A stretch of 64,000 bases of DNA from Prionace glauca (taxonomy: Eukaryota; Chordata; Chondrichthyes; Carcharhiniformes; Carcharhinidae). The position numbers were made by a program, and so were the translations under genes. Where the stretch lies: NCBI GenBank assembly GCA_037974335.1, contig CM075743.1, positions 7,637,449-7,701,448 of the forward strand. Direction: 5' to 3'. The notes under the pieces were generated by a model that was not told where the DNA came from, searched no databases, and saw only the letters and a list, made by a program, of their open reading frames with translations. How positions within the stretch are numbered: the stretch's first letter is position 1; each line of letters starts with the position of its first letter. Of the stretch, positions 60,535 through 64,000 are shown piece after piece.

Positions 60535-60930
60535 AAAAATCTGTTTCATGTCTGGTGCCAAACAGTTTCTGAGTTTCCACAGTGGATGTCTACACCAGCA
60601 TCCCCCACAACGATGGCATTGCTGCAACTGCCTCAATACTCAACACCGACAACTGCCAGCTTCCAGATGCAATGTTACAACTCATCCGCTTTATCCTGGA
60701 CCACAATGTCTTCACCTTCAACAACCAGTTCTTCATCCAGACACGGAACAGCCATGGGGACCAAATTCACACCTCAATATGCCAACATCTTCACACAGAG
60801 ATTCGAACAAGACGTCTGCACAGGACCTTCATCCAATGCTATACACTCGATACAACGATGACATTTTCTTCCTTTGTACTCATGGTGAACTGGGGGATAA
60901 AAATTAGTGAGGATGAACTCCCCTGCCCTA
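60535..60930 (+). mobile_element. Penelope-like reverse-transcriptase fossil
   Basis: RT phrases occur in more than one frame: DVYTSIPHNDGIAA, then GTAMGTKFTPQYANIF, then YNDDIFFL (the Y-x-DD catalytic box). The GTAMGT...YAN signature is one I associate with vertebrate Penelope-like elements. It is a short, broken remnant; no GIY-YIG part is seen. Confidence 0.6.
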
Positions 60931-61433
60931 CCTTGAGATAGCGCCATGGGATCTCTGGTGTGCCCCTGAGATGGCAATCTACAGGCCTCAGTTTGTTGCC
61001 TTATCCGAAATCTAACAGTGCAGCAGTTCCTCAATACTGCGGGCCACTGCCAACCTACTTTAGTGGGGCCTGCCCTGATCCAGCGGGATGTGGGAAGGAT
61101 AGTGGGGGAAGGTGGAAGACAGGCTGGTTCAGATGTTAGGCCAAAAGTGCAGCCTGGCACGGAGGAGGTGCATCAGAAGTCTGAACTTAATTCAAATTTA
61201 AAGAATAAGGAAGATTTATGTGCAAATTTAAATGTATGTAGATGCAGCCTGGCAGAAGTACTATCAATGTAACATGGGACATTTCCCAATGATATCTCGA
61301 AGCATAATGATCGGATCTGCTGAGACTTTCTAGAAGTCAATATGTTTGTGTTTCTAATGCAGTTGAAGTCTTTAGCTGCTGGGTGTCACTGCAGCCGGCT
61401 GTGATGTGTTAGTCCACACCTCGTTGTGCTGTG
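60931..61433. other. Intergenic, no gene seen
   Basis: No recognised exon or repeat; it adjoins the candidate terminal exon at 61434-61578. Confidence 0.35.
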
Positions 61434-61578
61434 TTTATTGTGTATTTATATATTGACACAGTCCCCGGGAACAGGCTGTAAATACTGTGCTCTGGAAATT
61501 CATTGGGTTGGAATTTGCAGTCAGTGCAAAGCGATGGTTCTTGCTGCTGTTGGAGAGTTGCTGCTGGCCTGGGAAAAA
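61434..61578 (-). other. Candidate 3' terminal exon with polyadenylation signal
   Basis: A strong acceptor (GAGAGCTTTTTTCCCAG, next base at about 61578) precedes a phase-1 frame of about 41 codons. The frame runs into CAATAA, overlapping an AATAAA on the minus strand (61439-61434) with a GT-rich stretch (GAGGTGTGG) just past it. The phase fits the candidate ITIM exon at 63444-63492. The encoded peptide has no recognisable motif, so this may be only a 3' untranslated exon or coincidence. Confidence 0.18.
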
Positions 61579-61796
61579 AGCTCTCCACTGATCCGGGTAA
61601 CATGAACTTCACCTCTTCGGATGTTCATTTAAATCAGATCACCAAATCCCAGTGATCTCCTGGTCTCCCGTCACAGTGATGCGGAGGAGCAGGGCAAGAG
61701 GCCAATCACATTGAATTAGGAAAGAAACTGACCTTCCTTCACTTATTACAGATTTTACAGGGAGCAACATCAAGATTGGGACATATGTGTCACCAT

Positions 61797-62134
61797 GGAA
61801 TCACAGAATCCCCACACGCTGAAGGAGGCCATTTGGCCCATTGAGTCTGCACCAGCTCTCCGATAGAGCTTCTTACCCAGGTCCCACCCACCCCCTGCCC
61901 TATCCCCGTAACATTTAGCACGGCTAATCTCCCTAACCTATCCAGCTTGGGACACTAAGGGGCAAGTTAGCATAACCTAAGCCGCACATCTTTGGGCCGT
62001 GGGAGGGAACCGGGAGCACCCGGAGGAAATCCCTGCAGGCACGGAGAGAATGTACAAACTCCACGCAAACCGTGACCCAAGGCTGGAATGGAACCTGGAT
62101 CCCTGGCGCCGTTAACCCACTGTGCCGCCCCACA
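61797..62134 (-). mobile_element. S1 SINE, tail a
   Basis: Reversed, GGAATCACAGAATCCCCACA to CCCACTGTGCCGCCCC. Confidence 0.86.
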
Positions 62135-62570
62135 TTAGAAGCCGAAATATTATAAACAAACTTATAAAAATAATCAAATTAAAAACTTGATACTAATAGA
62201 AAAAAACTTGACCTTACACAAAATGTAGTTTGCTTTCTAGGACCAGAGAGGTTTTTTTTTTAGCAGTAATTATGATTCAATATGCTATTAAAAAGCCAGT
62301 TAGGCCTCAGTAACAAGGGATATGTTTCAAGCTTTTGTAATAGCAGTATTATTGTCGCAGTGTAAAAGGGAACCTTTGCCACTGCAGAATCTTCTGTAGC
62401 GCACTGTGAGCTGACAGTGATACATAGAGTTTTGCATTTAACTGAAGTTGCAGGCGTCAGGGACCAGGTTTCCCCATCTTGAAATGGGATAGAACGGAGG
62501 TGGGACGGCGAAAGAAAATCCCATCTCTGGGACAATGTGAAAAGGCCTGTCATCCCTGTACCCAACTCTG
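62135..62570. other. Possible intron of a third gene, no exon seen
   Basis: A 101-codon minus-strand frame here (62565-62260) shows no domain or convincing splice borders. Confidence 0.3.
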
Positions 62571-62582
62571 CTGACTTTCCTG

Positions 62583-62757
62583 CGTAAGAAGTCTCACAAC
62601 ACTGAGATTAAAGTCCAACAGGTTTATTTGGTAGCAAAAGCCATTAGTTTCCCGAGCTAGAGGTTTTTGCTACCAAATAAACCTGTTGGACATCAACCTG
62701 GTGTGAGACTTCTCACCGTGTTTAACCAAGTCCAACGCCGGCAACTCCACATCATGG
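62583..62757 (+). mobile_element. Foldback retroposon copy 5
   Basis: GTAAGAAGTCTCACAACACT arm, loop near 62645-62660, mirrored arm ending GTGTGAGACTTCTCAC, then the extension GCCGGCAACTCCACATCATG. Direct repeat CTTTCCTG on both sides. Confidence 0.82.
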
Positions 62758-62841
62758 CTTTCCTGAGGTCATACTTGCAGACAGGGGTTGGACAAAGGAC
62801 AGGAAAATGAAGTCACTATCTTGTTAATTGAGCAGATGGAA

Positions 62842-63036
62842 ATCATAGAATCCCTACAGTACAGAAGGAGGCCATTCAGCCCATGGAGCTTGCACCGACA
62901 ACAAACCAATCCAGGCCCTATCCCCAGAATCCTACATATTTACCCCACTAATCCCCCTGACATTGAGGATTAATTTAGCATGGCCAATCAGTCTAACCCA
63001 CACATCTTTGGACTGTGGGAGGAAGCCAGAGCAGTC
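62842..63036 (-). mobile_element. S1 SINE, tail a, head missing
   Basis: Reversed, CATAGAATCCCTACAGTACA to GGGAGGAAGCCAGAGCAG. Confidence 0.82.
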
Positions 63037-63124
63037 CACTGCTGCTTCTGTTTTCTATGTCCGTGTGATTGAGACACTCATCATGACTGAATGTGGCCAA
63101 AAGAGGAACAACTTCTGGACTTTG

Positions 63125-63385
63125 ACTTTTGGGACCCATCAAGTCTGCACACACTCTCCGAAAGAGCATCTTACCGAGGCCCCAGCCCTATCCCCATAAC
63201 CCTATACATTTAGCACGGCCAACCCACCTAACCTACACATCTTTGGACTGGGGAGAAACCGGTGGAAACCCACACAGACACGGGGTGAACGTGCAGACTC
63301 CACACAGACAGCGACTCAAGCCAGGAATGGAATTCGGGTCCCTAGTGCGGTGAGGCAGCAGTGCTAACCATTGTGCCATCGTGCA
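63125..63385 (-). mobile_element. S1 SINE, tail partly missing
   Basis: Reversed, CCCATCAAGTCTGCACACAC to ACCATTGTGCCATCGTGC. Confidence 0.83.
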
Positions 63386-63443
63386 AATGTCATAACTACC
63401 TTAGGAATTATGGATTTTAGACAGAAGAAAAGAGGTGGTTTAC

Positions 63444-63492
63444 CAAATGGGTCCAAATTAACATACAATAGATCTATTCTTGTTGCTCTTGC
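63444..63492 (-). CDS. Candidate ITIM exon of a third receptor
   Basis: Acceptor TTTCCACTCTGTGCAG|GC (63493/63492) and donor CATTTG|GTAAAC (63444/63443) bound 49 bases that are open in phase 0 and leave in phase 1. The frame encodes ARATRIDLLYVNLDPF, in which LLYVNL fits the ITIM pattern. Size, strand and phase suit a small cytoplasmic exon of an immune receptor upstream of gene 2. Its membrane and Ig exons would lie beyond the right edge. Alternative: a chance match with good-looking splice sites. Confidence 0.35.
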
Positions 63493-63925
63493 CTGCACAG
63501 AGTGGAAATCGAAAGTAAAACAGCAGCCTCGGTAACACTCTGGTGACATCACCATCAAATCATGTGATTAGCTCTGAAAGCAACCCTACAGCCCTTTCAT
63601 ATATATAACAATTTGCCACGAGGAAAATGTGCGGCAGCCGAATAAGCCAATTAATGTTCACTTAGGGGCCATTTCTTGCCTGACTGCAATTTGCCAGCCA
63701 GTGGGAGGAGGTTGGCACTGGCGGGGGTGGTGTGTATGTGTATGGAGAGTGGGGGAGGGGGGGTGAGGAAACTGGTAGATTAGCTTGTTTGGGCCATTGG
63801 TGAGAAAGGTGGGGGCCTTCCTGGGTCCTATTTTCTGTTGGGGGGGGGGGGGGGGGTGGTCCCCAGTGTCAGTCTCACACTCCACCTACACTGGGCGTTA
63901 CGTCCCCCATTACCCCTCCCCCAGG
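63493..63925. other. Right-edge sequence with a G-run
   Basis: G-run of about 18 near 63840; no exon recognised beyond the candidate at 63444-63492. Confidence 0.35.
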
Positions 63926-63929
63926 CTGT

Positions 63930-64000
63930 GTATCTGATTAGGTGCATTAACCTGAACAGGCACCAGACTGTGGCAACTAGGGGAATTTCGCAGTAACTTC
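63930..64000 (+). mobile_element. S1 SINE tail-b piece cut by the window edge
   Basis: GATTAGGTGCATTAACCTGA through GGGGAATTTCGCAGTAACTT. Confidence 0.75.

Noticed and set aside
62260-62565. 101-codon minus-strand frame as part of a third receptor
   Set aside because: No convincing splice sites or motif; candidate borders lead to early stops.

Overview
The window reads as nuclear DNA of a cartilaginous fish, probably a shark. I infer this from dense tRNA-headed SINEs resembling the elasmobranch HE1 type, 3' ends of CR1/L2-like LINEs, and a lineage of CD300/pIgR-like immunoglobulin receptors. No bacterial, organellar or viral gene set is present, and most long open frames lie inside repeats.

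The real genes are two multi-exon, single-V-domain, type I membrane receptors on the minus strand, arranged head to tail. I assembled both by eye from reading frame, GT-AG splice sites and matching intron phases. Gene 1 (six coding exons, 22309 down to 1273, 253 residues) has a signal peptide, a CD300/pIgR-type V domain with four cysteines, a 12-14 residue stalk, a transmembrane helix, and a tail with an ITIM (Y201), a YxN motif (Y219) and an ITSM-like motif (Y246). Gene 2 (four coding exons, 44113 down to 31368, 173 residues) has the same plan and the same cysteine spacing, but its membrane segment carries an arginine (R155) and the protein stops four residues after that segment. They look like an inhibitory/activating pair. 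A possible tail exon of a third receptor lies near the right edge (63444-63492).

By region: 1-1272 holds gene 1 downstream sequence, a LINE fragment and a C-rich tract. 1273-22309 is gene 1, with introns full of SINEs, LINEs and a 52-bp minisatellite grown inside a SINE. 22310-31362 is intergenic. 31363-44113 is gene 2. 44114-64000 is upstream or intergenic DNA with many nested retroposons, a decayed Penelope-like reverse transcriptase and the weak third-gene signals.

The most unusual repeat structure is a family of foldback retroposons (five copies). Each is a long hairpin with a one-sided extension of about 40 bp, flanked by direct target-site duplications of 8-14 bp. One copy is an almost perfect 84-bp palindrome about 270 bp upstream of the gene 2 start codon. 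A second foldback family with a similar plan is also present.

Repeat shorthand used below. S1 is the HE1-like tRNA SINE with tail a (TTCTATGATTC), tail b (AATAAATAAACTT) or tail c (TTGTTCTTTGTTC). S2 is a second tRNA-headed SINE. LINE-A is the CR1/L2-like LINE ending in TTCTTATG. LINE-B, LINE-C and LINE-D are other LINE lineages.
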